From assembly GCF_900188205.1 (NCBI RefSeq), contig NZ_FZOH01000003.1, positions 456,539 to 520,538 on the forward strand: 64,000 nt of DNA. The letters are read 5' to 3'. A program made the translations under genes and the position numbers. Positions 7,180 through 14,670 of the stretch are shown piece after piece; the stretch's first letter is position 1; every line of letters begins with the position of its first letter. The notes under the pieces were generated by a model that did not search any database, was not told the origin of the DNA, and was given only the letters and a program-made list of their open reading frames with translations. The stretch is from Geodermatophilus saharensis (GTDB lineage: Bacteria > Actinomycetota > Actinomycetes > Mycobacteriales > Geodermatophilaceae).

Positions 7180-9504
7180 ATGACGATCGCCGCCCCGCGG
7201 CCGCCCGCCACCGGCTCCGACGACGCCGCCCTGCGCGACATCGAGCAGCGGGTGCTGTGGCTGGCCACCGCGGTGGTCGACCACGCCAACCGGGTGCGCC
7301 CCAACCCGAGCGGGCTGAAGGTCGGCGGCCACCAGGCCTCCAGCGCCTCGATGGTGACGATCATGACGGCGCTGTGGCTGGAGCAGCTGCGCGCCGACGA
7401 CCGGGTGTCGGTCAAGCCGCACGCCTCCCCGGTGCTGCACGCGCTGGAGTTCCTGCTCGGGCAGCTCGACGCCTCGTGGCTGACCACGCTGCGCGAGTTC
7501 GGCGGCCTGCAGTCCTACCCGTCGCGGCTGAAGGACCCGGTGCCGGCGGACTACTCGACCGGCTCGGTCGGCATCGGTGCCACCGCGCCGATCTGGGGTG
7601 CGCTGGCCCGCCGCTACGTCAACACCCAGTTCGGCGCGGGTGGCACCGGGCGGCAGTGGTCGCTGGTCGGCGACGCCGAGCTCGACGAGGGGGCGATCTG
7701 GGAGGCCGTGCTCGACCCGATGGTCGCCGAGCTCGGCGAGGTCGTGTGGGTCGTCGACCTCAACCGGCAGTCCCTCGACCGCGTCGTCCCCACGATGGGC
7801 GCACCCCGGCTGCAGGGGATGTTCACCGCCGCCGGCTGGCAGGTGCTCACCGTCAAGTACGGCCGGCTGCTCGAGGAGCTGTTCACCCGCCCCGGCGGGC
7901 CGGAGCTGCGGGCCCGCATCGACGGCATGAGCAACGCCGAGTACCAGCGGATGGTCCGCCGCGCCCCGGCCGAGCTGCGCGCGCACCTGCCGGGGGAGGG
8001 GCCGGGCGCGGCCGCGGTCGCGGGGCTGATCGAGGGCGTCCCCGACGCCGACCTGGTCGCCGCCGTGCGCAACCTCGGCGGCCACGACCTCGCCGCGCTG
8101 CGGCAGGCCTTCGCGCAGATCGACGACACCCGCCCGACCGTCGTGCTCGCCTACACCCTCAAGGGCTACGGCCTGGCCACCGAGGGCCACCCGCAGAACC
8201 ACTCGGCACTGCTCACCGAGGCCCAGCTGCACGAGCTCGCCGCCCGGGTCGGCGTCGACCCGGCCGATCCCTGGGCCGGCTTCCCGGCCGGCAGCGCCCC
8301 GGCCCGGCTGCTCGCCGACGCGGCCGAGCGGCTGGCCCGGCCCCCGGTCGACGACGTCGCCGTGCCCGCCGTCCCCGCCGACCTCGGCCGCACCCCCTCG
8401 GGCACCGCCACCACCCAGGCGGCGCTGGGCCGCACCCTGCTCGACCTCAACCGCGCCGCGCCCGAGGCCGGCCGGCGGGTGGTCACCGTCAGCCCCGACG
8501 TGTCGAGCTCGACCAACCTCGGCGGCTGGGTGAACAAGGTCGGCGTCTGGTCGCACGAGGACCGCCGGAACTGGTTCGCCGACGACCCCGAGACGATCCT
8601 GCACTGGCGCGAGCGGCCCTCCGGCCAGCACGTGGAGCTCGGCATCGCCGAGACCAACCTGGTCGGCGCGCTCGGCGAGCTCGGCGCCACCTGGTCGCGC
8701 TGGGGCCAGCCGCTGCTGCCCGTCGGCGTCCTCTACGACCCCTTCGTCGGGCGGGCGCTGGAGCCGTGGTCGTTCACGATCTACGCCGGCGGGCAGTCGC
8801 TGCTGGTCGGCACGCCGTCGGGGGTCACGCTCGCGCCCGAGGGGGGCGCGCACCAGTCGATCACCACGCCGTCGATCGGCCTGGAGCAGCCCGGCTGCCT
8901 GTCCTACGAGCCGGCGTTCGCCCTGGACACCGAGTGGTGCCTGCTCGCCGCGCTCGGGCAGATGGGCCGTCCCGGCGGCCAGTCGGCCTACGTGCGGCTG
9001 TCGACGCGCCCGGTGGAGCAGGCGCTGGCCGCGGTGCCGGCCGACCCGGCGGCCCGGGAGCGGCGCCGTCGCCAGGTGGTGGCCGGCGCCTACCCGCTGC
9101 GGCGGGTGCCGCGCCCGGCGGTGACGCTGGCCGCGATGGGCGCCGTCGTCCCCGAGGCCCTCGCCGCCGCCGAGCGCCTGGACGGGCTCGGGTTCCCCGC
9201 CGACGTCGTCGTGGTGACCAGCCCCGGGCTGCTGTTCCGCGCCGCCCAGGCCCGCCGCGGGCTGGACGAGGCCTCGCCGTGGGTGCTCGACAACGTGCTG
9301 CCCGCCGACCGGGCCACCCCGCTGCTCACCGTGCTCGACGGGCACCCGCACACGCTGGCCTTCCTCGCCGGCGTGCGGAACGTGCCGGCCACGCACCTGG
9401 GCGTCACCCGGTTCGGCCAGAGCGGTGACCTGGACAGCGTGTACCGGTACCACGGCCTCGACGTCGACTCGCTGGTCGGCGCCGCCCTCGACCTGGTCGA
9501 CTGA
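7180..9504 (+). CDS. Thiamine-diphosphate E1/transketolase-like enzyme (AceE-related)
   Basis: A 774-residue cytoplasmic ThDP enzyme with fused transketolase-type domains. The N-terminal part carries PNPSGLKVGGHQASSAS, an AceE-like ThDP motif (GDAELDEG followed some 25 residues later by VVDLNRQSLD), then a pyrimidine-binding domain (VELGIAETNLVGALGELG) and a C-terminal transketolase domain. AceE-type pyruvate dehydrogenases are usually near 890-930 residues, so this is a shorter relative. No lipoyl E2 or E3 gene is adjacent. It may decarboxylate a 2-oxo acid or transfer a two-carbon unit; the substrate is open. The ATG at 7180 has GGAGAG at 7171-7176. Confidence 0.75.
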   Translation: MTIAAPRPPATGSDDAALRDIEQRVLWLATAVVDHANRVRPNPSGLKVGGHQASSASMVTIMTALWLEQLRADDRVSVKPHASPVLHALEFLLGQLDASWLTTLREFGGLQSYPSRLKDPVPADYSTGSVGIGATAPIWGALARRYVNTQFGAGGTGRQWSLVGDAELDEGAIWEAVLDPMVAELGEVVWVVDLNRQSLDRVVPTMGAPRLQGMFTAAGWQVLTVKYGRLLEELFTRPGGPELRARIDGMSNAEYQRMVRRAPAELRAHLPGEGPGAAAVAGLIEGVPDADLVAAVRNLGGHDLAALRQAFAQIDDTRPTVVLAYTLKGYGLATEGHPQNHSALLTEAQLHELAARVGVDPADPWAGFPAGSAPARLLADAAERLARPPVDDVAVPAVPADLGRTPSGTATTQAALGRTLLDLNRAAPEAGRRVVTVSPDVSSSTNLGGWVNKVGVWSHEDRRNWFADDPETILHWRERPSGQHVELGIAETNLVGALGELGATWSRWGQPLLPVGVLYDPFVGRALEPWSFTIYAGGQSLLVGTPSGVTLAPEGGAHQSITTPSIGLEQPGCLSYEPAFALDTEWCLLAALGQMGRPGGQSAYVRLSTRPVEQALAAVPADPAARERRRRQVVAGAYPLRRVPRPAVTLAAMGAVVPEALAAAERLDGLGFPADVVVVTSPGLLFRAAQARRGLDEASPWVLDNVLPADRATPLLTVLDGHPHTLAFLAGVRNVPATHLGVTRFGQSGDLDSVYRYHGLDVDSLVGAALDLVD

Positions 9505-9507
9505 GGA

Positions 9508-9566
9508 AGGACCCCGCTGCCCCCCGCCACTCGCACGCTCGCGGCGGGACCCTGCAGCGGGGCCGC
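9508..9566. repeat. Intergenic palindromic element, copy A
   Basis: Begins a few bases after the E1-like stop codon. CCCCGCTGC (9512-9520) pairs with GCAGCGGGG (9554-9562), and inside it CCCGCC (9523-9528) pairs with GGCGGG (9543-9548). The same layout, with related sequence, occurs at 41811-41873 and, inverted, at 49984-50037. It could serve as a terminator. Confidence 0.65.
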
Positions 9567-9568
9567 CT

Positions 9569-9618
9569 GGTGCCCTCCACGCCTCGCTCCGCTCGGCGCG
9601 GGCCCCTGCACCGGGGCC
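9569..9618. repeat. Second, degenerate intergenic palindrome next to copy A
   Basis: GGTGC (9569-9573) pairs with GCACC (9608-9612), and the interior CCACGCCTCGC and GGGCCCCTGCA resemble the neighbouring element and the copy at 41811. It looks like a degenerate tandem member of the same family. The support is weaker than for the other copies. Confidence 0.4.
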
Positions 9619-9739
9619 GTTCCAGCAGGTCACCGGTCACGGATTCGACATGACGTCCTGACGACCGGGGTGCCGCGCGCGGGGACCCGGCACCGGTGTG
9701 GGACCGTTCTCCCCCGTGATCGGACACGAGGACCTCGCC

Positions 9740-11038
9740 GTGCGGACCCTGGGTCCGTGCCGCATCGACTCACCGCTGGCCGAGCGGCTCGCGTCGCGGG
9801 AGACGACGCAGCACTCGGTGGTGGAGGAGGACCGGATCCTCTTCGACGACACCATCTCCATGGCCGGCGCCCGCGGACTGCCGGTCGAGCAGCTGCCCAG
9901 CCTGGAGCCCGGCGGGCCGCGCAAGCGCATCTACTTCGACCCGGCCAAGACCCGGGTCGGCATCGTCACCTGCGGCGGGCTGTGCCCCGGCCTCAACGAC
10001 GTCATCCGCGGGCTGGTGCTGGAGCTGAGCCGGCACTACGGCGTGCGGCGCATCGTCGGGTTCCGCAACGGCTACCGCGGCTTCATCCCGCACTACGGCG
10101 AGGACGTCGTCGACCTCACCCCCGAGGTGGTCCAGCACATCGACGACGAGGGCGGCACGATCCTCGGCACCTCCCGGGGGCTGCAGGACCCCGAGGAGAT
10201 CGTCGACGCGCTCGAGCGCCTCAACATCAACATCCTGTTCGTCGTCGGCGGTGACGGCACCATCCGCGGCGCCATGGAGGTCGTGCGGGTCATCGGCGAG
10301 CGCGGCCTGAAGGTCGCCGTCGTCGGCATCCCGAAGACGATCGACAACGACATCCCCTACATCGACCAGAGCTTCGGCTTCCAGACCGCCATGGCCGAGG
10401 CCACCAAGTCCATCCACGCCGCCAGCGTCGAGGCCCGCTCGGCGCCCGGCGGGGTCGGGCTGGTCAAGCTGATGGGCCGGCACTCGGGCTTCATCGCCTG
10501 CTACTCGGTGCTGGCCAAGGACGACGCCGACTACGTGCTCATCCCCGAGGTGCCCTTCGCGCTGCACGGCGAGCGCGGCTTCCTCGAGCACCTGCGCCGC
10601 CGGGTCGAGGACCGCGGGCACGCCGTCGTCGTGGTGGCCGAGGGCGCCGGGCAGGAGCACATCGAGGAGCACGAGCCCGGCCGCGACGCCTCGGGCAACG
10701 TGCGGCTGGGCGACGTCGGCCGGCTGCTGCGCCGGCTGATCTGCGAGCACCTGGACCGGGCCGGGGTGGAGAACAACGTCCGCTACTTCGACCCGAGCTA
10801 CGCCATCCGCAGCGTGCCGGCCAACCCCTACGACAGCGCCTACTGCCTGCGCCTGGCGCACGCCGCGGTGCACGCGGCGATGGCCGGCCGCACCGAGGTG
10901 ATCGTCGCCCGCCGGCGGCGGCGGTTCGTGCACATCCCGATGCCCCTGGCGGTCAGCCGCCGCAACCACGTCGACCCGCTCGGCGACCTGTGGATGTCGG
11001 TGCTGGAGGCCACCGGTCAGCCGGTCCGCTTCGAGTAG
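9740..11038 (+). CDS. pfkA: ATP-dependent 6-phosphofructokinase
   Basis: Phosphorylates fructose 6-phosphate in glycolysis. Visible motifs are TCGGLCPGLN (phosphate loop), GGDGT, PKTIDNDI, MGRHSGFIA and EGAGQE. GGDG (not GGDD) indicates ATP as phosphoryl donor, while Lys in PKTIDND is typical of PPi-type and long plant/trypanosome-like ATP enzymes, so this belongs to that mixed clade. The GTG at 9740 is preferred because GAGGA (9728-9732) lies seven bases upstream and the protein then begins RTLGPCRIDSPL. In-frame GTGs at 9698 and 9716 would add 14 or 8 residues and have weaker ribosome sites. Length is 432 residues from 9740. Confidence 0.92.
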   Translation: MRTLGPCRIDSPLAERLASRETTQHSVVEEDRILFDDTISMAGARGLPVEQLPSLEPGGPRKRIYFDPAKTRVGIVTCGGLCPGLNDVIRGLVLELSRHYGVRRIVGFRNGYRGFIPHYGEDVVDLTPEVVQHIDDEGGTILGTSRGLQDPEEIVDALERLNINILFVVGGDGTIRGAMEVVRVIGERGLKVAVVGIPKTIDNDIPYIDQSFGFQTAMAEATKSIHAASVEARSAPGGVGLVKLMGRHSGFIACYSVLAKDDADYVLIPEVPFALHGERGFLEHLRRRVEDRGHAVVVVAEGAGQEHIEEHEPGRDASGNVRLGDVGRLLRRLICEHLDRAGVENNVRYFDPSYAIRSVPANPYDSAYCLRLAHAAVHAAMAGRTEVIVARRRRRFVHIPMPLAVSRRNHVDPLGDLWMSVLEATGQPVRFE

Positions 11039-11042
11039 CCCT

Positions 11043-11083
11043 CACCCGGGCGGGTGGGACCGCGGCACTCGGCTGTGCCGCGG
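11043..11083. terminator. Two tandem hairpins after the phosphofructokinase gene
   Basis: CACCCG/CGGGTG (11043-11056) and CCGCGGCAC/GTGCCGCGG (11060-11083, perfect 9-bp arms, 6-base loop) begin five bases after the stop codon. Position supports termination. No U-tract follows, which is usual in GC-rich actinobacteria. Confidence 0.6.
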
Positions 11084-11145
11084 CCGCGAGGCTGCCGAAG
11101 GTCCGGTGTCAGCTGCAGACACCCGACGACAGGACGGCCAGCCCC

Positions 11146-11685
11146 ATGACGTCGCCCACGAGGAGCACCCCGCTCCGCCGCGGCCGGTCCCGCGCGCTGC
11201 GGATCGCCGCCACCGCGGCGGTCGGCGCCGTCGTCGCGCTGACCCCCGGCACGGCCGGCGCGGCACCGAACCGCTCCGCCCCGCCCGACGTCGTCCCGGT
11301 CGTCGACTGCGTCGCCCGGCACGGCGACGGCAGCTGGACGGCGGTGTTCGGCTACGACAACCGGACCGGCGCGACCGTCGACATCCCCGTCGGGCCGGCC
11401 AACAAGGTGACACCCACCGGCTACGGCGCCCCGCAGCCGACCCGCTTCGCCCCCGGCCTGCGGCGCGGCGTGTTCTCGGTGACGGTGACCGGCGGCGGCG
11501 GGCCGATGTGGCACCTGGGCAGCACCAACCTGTCCGCCCGCACGACCGACACCGCCTGCCCGCCGTCGACCCAGATGCCGGCCGACGGCAACGGGACCGG
11601 TGCGGCCATCGGCGTGGCCGTGGCCGCCGGCGTCGGTGCGGTGCTGCTGCGCCGCAGCCGCCGCACGGTCCCCGCCGCCGGCTGA
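11146..11685 (+). CDS. Secreted or membrane-anchored hypothetical protein
   Basis: A 179-residue protein of unknown function. It has an N-terminal export signal: a basic stretch (RRGRSRALR), a hydrophobic core (IAATAAVGAVVALTPGTAGA) and an AxA-like cleavage region. A beta-rich extracellular segment follows (DCVARHGDGSWTAVFGYDNRTGATVDIPVG). Near the C-terminus a hydrophobic stretch (GAAIGVAVAAGVGAVLL) followed by RRSRR looks like a membrane anchor with cytoplasmic positive charge. The ATG at 11146 is the first that gives a credible signal peptide. A strong hairpin follows the stop. Confidence 0.7.
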   Translation: MTSPTRSTPLRRGRSRALRIAATAAVGAVVALTPGTAGAAPNRSAPPDVVPVVDCVARHGDGSWTAVFGYDNRTGATVDIPVGPANKVTPTGYGAPQPTRFAPGLRRGVFSVTVTGGGGPMWHLGSTNLSARTTDTACPPSTQMPADGNGTGAAIGVAVAAGVGAVLLRRSRRTVPAAG

Positions 11686-11689
11686 CCGC

Positions 11690-11723
11690 CCCGCGGACCG
11701 GCGCACGGGGGCCGGTCCGCGGG
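11690..11723. terminator. Terminator between convergent genes
   Basis: Perfect 13-bp arms CCCGCGGACCGGC (11690-11702) and its complement (11711-11723) enclose an 8-base loop. It lies between the plus-strand secreted protein and the convergent minus-strand lipoprotein gene, so it can act in both directions. Confidence 0.75.
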
Positions 11724-11801
11724 TGGTGTGCGCCCGTGGCGGCCACCGCACCGCCCGGCACGCGTGCGCCGGTCCGGCCGTGTGGCCGGCTCGTCCGCGG
11801 G

Positions 11802-12422
11802 TCAGGAGACGCGGACGAACTCCCGTCCGTCCCAGTGCCAGCGCACGGTGATCGGCAGCGACGGGCCGCTGGCGTGGGAGTCCTCCGGCGCGTAGGCCCG
11901 CATCGCGGCGACGATGTCGCCGTCCTGCACGGACAGCCCGGCCGGGTCGTAGAGCGGCGGCAGGATCGTCCCCTCGCGCAGCGTCCGCGGGCTGGGCAGC
12001 AGGCCGAGCCGTTCGCCGGACGCGGCGAACACCTGCACCTCCTCGAGGGTGCCGTTGGACGGCTGCGGGGAGCACTGCAGCAGCACGACCGCGTCCGGTT
12101 CGCCGTCCCCGTCGACGTCGCCTCGGGCCTCGGCCGCCAACCGGATCTCGTAGTGGTCGTAGTACGGGGGCCGGCTCCCGTCGGCGGGCACCTCCGCAGC
12201 CCCGCCGGTGAGCGTCGCGGGGATGCCCTCCGGGACGATCCCGTCGCACGTCACGCGGTAGGTGGCAGCACGGCGGTCGGACGCCGCCGCCGGAGAACCG
12301 GTGGTGGCCGCACCGCCGCCCGTGGCGGCGCAGCCGGCCAGCACGCACGCCGCCAGGCTCGCGGCCAGGAGTCCGGCCGGTGTCGACCGCCGGGGCCCCG
12401 GCACCGTCCACGACAGCGACAT
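11802..12422 (-). CDS. Putative lipoprotein with FG-GAP-like segment
   Basis: A 206-residue exported protein. The signal peptide ends in a lipobox (AACVLAGC), so the mature protein probably starts at a lipid-modified Cys on the outer face of the membrane. The mature part opens with a Gly/Ala/Thr-rich linker and contains GDVDGDGEPDAVVLLQC, a calcium-loop-like FG-GAP/VCBS pattern. It ends in a basic-aromatic region (RWHWDGREFVRV). The function is unknown. The ATG at 12422 has a GAGGGGGA ribosome site upstream on the minus strand. Confidence 0.78.
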   Translation of the reverse strand: MSLSWTVPGPRRSTPAGLLAASLAACVLAGCAATGGGAATTGSPAAASDRRAATYRVTCDGIVPEGIPATLTGGAAEVPADGSRPPYYDHYEIRLAAEARGDVDGDGEPDAVVLLQCSPQPSNGTLEEVQVFAASGERLGLLPSPRTLREGTILPPLYDPAGLSVQDGDIVAAMRAYAPEDSHASGPSLPITVRWHWDGREFVRVS

Positions 12423-12528
12423 CGGCCCATCCCCCTCGGCCGGTAGCGCGCGGGGATGTCCCCCGTCCCCGAGCGTGCCACCGGAAGACGCGGTCGGCGG
12501 CGTCCGACGGCGTCCCGTGCTGCCGGGC

Positions 12529-13596
12529 TCAGCCGAAGGTGAAGGCGTAGATCCCGGCGCCCGGGTCGAGGAACTCGATCTCCGCGGTGGCGTCGGTGAC
12601 CGCGCCCCGCCGCCGCAGCAGCTGGTACAGCCGCGGCTCGGTGACCACGCCCTCGCCGGAGGCGTCGACGTCCTCCCCGGAGTCGGCCCCCGGCGGGCGG
12701 CCGTCGAGGCGCACGCGGATGCGCGCGCTCCCGCCGGCCGGCGGCGCCACGACCAGGTGCAGGTCCCGGGCGTGGAAGCGGCAGGTCAGCCGCCCGCCCG
12801 GGTCCTCGACGACCGAGGACTCGCGGCCGATCGTCCACGCGCCCGCCAGCGCCCAGTGCCCGGAGCGCATCCGCGCGGGCGTGGCGTAGACGTGCGCCCG
12901 GTCGGCGACCAGCCGGCCCGGGGAGGCGAACCCGGTGGTCCGGTCGTAGCCGAGGTAGTTCTCCGCCGAGCGCAGCGTGTCCCAGTCGGCGGGCGCCTCC
13001 ACGCCGCGGGCGTCGACCGGCACCGGCTCGGGCCCGAGGTCACCGGCCCCGGCCTCGGTGAGCAGCCGCCGCAGCACCGACTCGGTCTCCTCGTAGCCGC
13101 CCTCCCCGAAGGCGTGGTGGCGCAGCCGCCCCTCGGCGTCGACCAGGTACAGGGCCGGCCAGAAGTGGTTGTGGAAGGACCGCCACACCACGAAGTGGGA
13201 GTCGACGGCGACGGGGTAGCGGATCGAGCGGGCCTCGACGGCGCGGCGGACCTCGGTGACGTCGTGCTCGAAGGAGAACTCCGGCGAGTGCACGCCGACG
13301 ACGACCAGGCCCGCGTCGCGCCAGGCCTCCTCCCACGCGCGCACGTAGGGGAGCTGGCGCAGCCAGTTGATGCACGTGAGGGTCCAGAAGTTGACCGCGA
13401 CGACGCGGCCGCGCAGGTCGGCGCCGGTCAGCGGTGGGGAGTTGACCCAGTCGGTGGCGCCGTCGAGGGAGAAGTCGGCCCCGACCGCCCACCGCGCGTC
13501 CTCGCCGTCGTCGGGCCCGCGGTCCTCGGCCCGGGGGGCGTCGCTCTGGAGGAGCCGCTCGAGGCGGCGGGTGGTGGGCAGGTGGTCGGAGGCCAT
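12529..13596 (-). CDS. TlpA/DipZ-like thioredoxin-fold protein with one-Cys motif
   Basis: A 355-residue protein. A redoxin/TlpA domain (about residues 35-190: VNFWTLTCINWLRQLPYVRAW, HSPEFSFEHD, YPVAVDSHFVVWRSFHNHFWPALYLVD) is followed by a DipZ-type C-terminal beta domain (AENYLGYDRTTGFAS and onward). The active-site position reads C75-I-N-W78, so the resolving Cys of the CxxC pair is replaced by Trp and ordinary disulfide exchange is unlikely. No signal peptide or membrane segment is visible, which suggests a cytoplasmic location. The ATG at 13596 has GGAGAGGAA upstream and is preferred over the longer frame beginning at 13677. Confidence 0.8.
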   Translation of the reverse strand: MASDHLPTTRRLERLLQSDAPRAEDRGPDDGEDARWAVGADFSLDGATDWVNSPPLTGADLRGRVVAVNFWTLTCINWLRQLPYVRAWEEAWRDAGLVVVGVHSPEFSFEHDVTEVRRAVEARSIRYPVAVDSHFVVWRSFHNHFWPALYLVDAEGRLRHHAFGEGGYEETESVLRRLLTEAGAGDLGPEPVPVDARGVEAPADWDTLRSAENYLGYDRTTGFASPGRLVADRAHVYATPARMRSGHWALAGAWTIGRESSVVEDPGGRLTCRFHARDLHLVVAPPAGGSARIRVRLDGRPPGADSGEDVDASGEGVVTEPRLYQLLRRRGAVTDATAEIEFLDPGAGIYAFTFG

Positions 13597-13700
13597 GGCC
13601 GGGGTTCCTCTCCGGTGCGCAGGGTGCCGGTGCCCCACCCTCGGCGCCCGGGCGGGCCGCTCGCGCCCGTGAGGCACCCTGGCCCGCTGCCGGGTCCGGG

Positions 13701-13735
13701 GGCCGGCCGCCGCGTCCGGGGCACGGCGGCCGGCC
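13701..13735. terminator. Hairpin after the SDR gene
   Basis: Perfect 12-bp arms GGCCGGCCGCCG (13701-13712) and its complement (13724-13735) with an 11-base loop start six bases after the SDR stop on the minus strand. This probably ends the inositol operon transcript before the TlpA-like gene. Confidence 0.65.
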
Positions 13736-13741
13736 GGCGGG

Positions 13742-14596
13742 TCAGCGCAGCACGACGCCGGCGTCGACCCGCAGCTCCAGCCCGGTGATGTAGCGGGCGT
13801 CGTCGGAGGCGAGGAACCGCAGCGCGGCCGAGGTGTCGCGGGTCTCCATCCAGCCGATGGGGAGCACGTGCTGCGGCCGGGAGGCGATCTCGTACTCCTC
13901 GTCGGTCGGCGCGGGGTTGTCCGGGAGGAAGAGCCGCTTGTTGGTCTCGGTCATGTAGATCGCCGTGTTGACGTTGGTCGGCGACAGCGCGTTGACCCGG
14001 ATGGAGTGCGGGCCGAGCTCGGCGGCCATCGGCTTGAGCATCCCCACCAGCGCCGTCTTGGCCGCCACGTAGTGGGTGATGTTCGGGAAGCCCTTCGTGG
14101 CCCCCGCCGAGGCGACCATGGTGATCGAGCCGCCGCGGCCGCCCCGGATCATCGCGGGCGTGGCCGCGCGCACGGTGTGCCAGACCCCGGTGAGGTCGGT
14201 GTCGACGGTGTCCTTCCACTCCTGCAGGCCGATCTCCCAGAACGGCCCGGCGCCGCAGCAGATCCCCGCGTTGGCCACCACGACGTCGACCCGGCCGAAC
14301 TCGGCCAGGCCCTTGGCCAGCACGGCCTCGACCGAGGCGTAGTCGCGGGCGTCGGCCCGCTCGGCGACCATCCGGCGCCCGGTGGCCTCGACCAGGGCGC
14401 GGGTCTCCTCCAGGTCGGCCTTGGTGGCCATGGGGGTGCTGGCGCCGGGGATGTCCTCGCAGATGTCGAAGCCGATGACGTCGGCGCCCTCCGTGGCGAG
14501 GTCGACGGCGAACTGCCGGCCCTGCCCGCGCCCGGCTCCGCTGATGAAGGCGACCCGGCCCGCGAAGCGGTGGGGGTCGAACGCCGTGAAGGCCAT
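13742..14596 (-). CDS. Mycofactocin-type SDR family oxidoreductase
   Basis: A 284-residue short-chain dehydrogenase. The nucleotide motif is GAGRGQGR (residues 21-28), NAG is present, and the catalytic set is visible in VASAGATKGFPNITHYVAAK (Ser, Tyr, Lys). The extended segment after strand two (FDICEDIPGASTPMATKADLEETRALVEATGRR) marks the mycofactocin-coupled SDR subfamily, whose NAD stays bound and whose electrons pass to the peptide-derived cofactor mycofactocin. It lies downstream of mmsA, separated by 74 bases that contain a hairpin, so it may be a weaker distal member of the inositol operon or a separate unit. The substrate is unknown. Confidence 0.87.
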   Translation of the reverse strand: MAFTAFDPHRFAGRVAFISGAGRGQGRQFAVDLATEGADVIGFDICEDIPGASTPMATKADLEETRALVEATGRRMVAERADARDYASVEAVLAKGLAEFGRVDVVVANAGICCGAGPFWEIGLQEWKDTVDTDLTGVWHTVRAATPAMIRGGRGGSITMVASAGATKGFPNITHYVAAKTALVGMLKPMAAELGPHSIRVNALSPTNVNTAIYMTETNKRLFLPDNPAPTDEEYEIASRPQHVLPIGWMETRDTSAALRFLASDDARYITGLELRVDAGVVLR

Positions 14597-14631
14597 GTCC
14601 TGTCCTGTTCCTCGTCTCTGCGGGTGGGGGA

Positions 14632-14664
14632 GCCGCTGCCGGTGGGGGGCCCGCCGGCAGCGGC
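14632..14664. terminator. Hairpin between mmsA and the SDR gene
   Basis: 11-bp perfect arms GCCGCTGCCGG (14632-14642) and its complement (14654-14664) lie directly after the mmsA stop on the minus strand. It may attenuate read-through into the SDR gene. Confidence 0.55.
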
Positions 14665-14670
14665 GCGGGG

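Noticed and set aside
6685-9633. 982-residue open frame on the minus strand opposite the E1-like gene
   Set aside because: Beyond the 120-residue SnoaL-like end it is Arg/Gly/His-rich low-complexity sequence antisense to a gene with clear ThDP motifs. Very high GC content removes stop codons by chance.
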